Below are positions 63,053 through 64,000 of a DNA stretch of 64,000 nt, in pieces; the stretch's first letter is position 1, and each line of letters starts with the position of its first letter. The DNA lies in NCBI RefSeq assembly GCF_000526215.1, contig NZ_JAFQ01000004.1, positions 8,432,001-8,496,000 on the forward strand, given 5' to 3'. The stretch is from Nocardia sp. BMG51109. GTDB lineage: Bacteria > Actinomycetota > Actinomycetes > Mycobacteriales > Mycobacteriaceae. The notes under the pieces were generated by a model that saw only the letters and a program-made list of their open reading frames with translations, ran no database searches and was not told where the DNA came from. Position numbers and translations under genes: made by a program.

Positions 63053-64000
63053 ATGATCGTCAGCACGTGGACACGTGTGGAAGTCCGAGCACTCCGCACG
63101 GCCGCCCTACGGCTGACGCAGGAGCAGTTCGCCGAGCGCCTCGGATACCAGCCTCCGACCGTGCGCAAGTGGGAGAGGACCACCCGGCAACGGCCCGTCC
63201 GAGGCGAATCCGCACAAGCGCTCGACACCCAGCTGGCCCGACTCACCGACGAGCAGCGCGCCCGCTTCCGCGCGACTGTCGAGAACGAGTACGCGGCTGT
63301 ACCCAAGTTGCACGATCGGCGGCCTGCTGCCGAACAACGCGATAGCCTGGCTGTTGAGAGTCGATACAGCGTCCAGGAAGTCGAGGACGACGTGAAGCGA
63401 CGCGAGTTCGGGATTCTATTTGGCGCAGCCCTCATCGCAGCGGGCGACGATTCCTCACTGACGCAGGGTCGCATCGGTACGGCTGACGCGCGACGACTGT
63501 CCGAAAGCGTGGCAGATTTCGCGCAGCGTGAGCAGGCGATCGGCGGCGTCACCCTCGTCAGGACTGCCGTCGAAGGGCTGGAGAGGGCCAAATCTCTCCT
63601 GGAGACCTGCACCTTCAGCGAACAAGCGGGCCGCGAATTCATGAGCGCCACGGGCGAACTCGCGACGATCGCCGGCTGGATGGCGTACGACAGCGACATG
63701 CACCCAGTCGCGCGACAGTGCTACGCCGACGCATTCGCGCTGGCGAATCAGGCCGGCGACGACGAACTGACAACCCACGTCTGCCTCAATGCGGCCCACC
63801 AGTCAATTGCGCTCAGCCGCGCAGGAAGCAGTAACCCACACCGTGTTCTCGGGCATCTCCACCGCGCCCGATGCCTGACCAGTGGCCAGCCCCCAGGACG
63901 GGTTCATGCTTTGATCGCGACCCGTGAAGCACTCGCCTACGGACTACTCGGTGACCGCCGAGCGTTCGAACGGGCGATCAGCACGGCATGGCGGGAACTT
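63053..64000 (+). CDS. XRE-family regulator with TPR-like C-terminal region (cut by window edge)
   Basis: Open for 316 codons from ATG 63053 (GTG 63050 also possible) to the window edge, so it is partial. N-terminal helix-turn-helix: VRALRTAALRLTQEQFAERLGYQPPTVRKWER. It is followed by EVEDDVKRREFGILFGAALIAAG and a helical repeat region: LATIAGWMAYDSDMHPVARQCYADAFALANQAGDDELTTHVCLNAAHQSIAL. This is the layout of the large actinobacterial regulators that pair a Cro/C1-type HTH with TPR-type sensing. It may be co-inherited with the divergent resolvase-like gene. Confidence 0.8.
   Translation, partial: MIVSTWTRVEVRALRTAALRLTQEQFAERLGYQPPTVRKWERTTRQRPVRGESAQALDTQLARLTDEQRARFRATVENEYAAVPKLHDRRPAAEQRDSLAVESRYSVQEVEDDVKRREFGILFGAALIAAGDDSSLTQGRIGTADARRLSESVADFAQREQAIGGVTLVRTAVEGLERAKSLLETCTFSEQAGREFMSATGELATIAGWMAYDSDMHPVARQCYADAFALANQAGDDELTTHVCLNAAHQSIALSRAGSSNPHRVLGHLHRARCLTSGQPPGRVHALIATREALAYGLLGDRRAFERAISTAWREL

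Noticed and set aside
62842..63345. Plus-strand frame overlapping the start of the XRE gene
   Set aside because: Low-complexity Arg/Pro/Thr translation; the XRE frame has clear helix-turn-helix and helical repeats instead.

Overview
The window is high-GC actinobacterial DNA, most likely from Nocardia or a close relative. The evidence is a gene order from recG to serA that matches the Mycobacterium tuberculosis Rv2973c-Rv2996c block (recG, DAK2 kinase, ung, thiL, DUF3515, ddl, gpsA, cofC/fbiD, ppk, mutT1, hupB, leuD, leuC, IclR, PPOX enzyme, gltX, FAH-family enzyme, MFS transporter, leuB, serA). An HU protein with a long lysine-rich tail, a cofactor F420 biosynthesis gene and several probable F420-dependent enzymes point the same way. 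Species cannot be named from the window.

Layout. 1-3.2 kb: start of prpD on the minus strand, divergent from the propionate regulator prpR, then an EamA exporter and a small membrane protein. 3.5-31.7 kb: the conserved housekeeping block, with rpmB, two tRNA genes (Glu-CTC, Gln-CTG) and a few additions (GNAT, small secreted protein, Uma2 protein). 31.8-33.9 kb: a single large gene joining a GHKL-type ATPase to a PD-(D/E)XK nuclease-like end, lying just where the conserved gene order stops. This is the best candidate in the window for an undescribed (probably defence) system. 34.1-35.1 kb: two cold-shock proteins flanking a 38-residue amphipathic peptide gene. 35.1-42.5 kb: an inositol or cyclitol uptake and catabolism cluster (iolD, ABC importer, iolE-like, divergent iolG) with a LacI-type operator over its promoter. 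42.7-46.9 kb: an exported TAP-like hydrolase, an oligopeptide-binding lipoprotein and a DUF574 methyltransferase. 47-60.5 kb: accessory DNA made of regulators (four TetR, one MerR, one MarR), five of them divergent from small oxidoreductases, hydrolases or SnoaL-like proteins, most with visible operator palindromes; one aldo/keto reductase is frameshifted and one small membrane gene has an in-frame stop. 60.5-64 kb: a lipoprotein, a resolvase-like protein and a truncated XRE regulator.

Working together: leuB and leuCD supply leucine synthesis with an IclR (LtbR-like) regulator beside leuC. thiL makes thiamine diphosphate, which IolD uses. cofC makes the F420 precursor used by the PPOX, Ddn-like and LLM enzymes. 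mutT1, ung and recG are genome-maintenance functions.

Four copies of an imperfect palindromic element of roughly 66-86 bp sit in intergenic gaps (3.4, 23.9, 42.5 and 46.0 kb). All statements come from reading the sequence; no database search was run.
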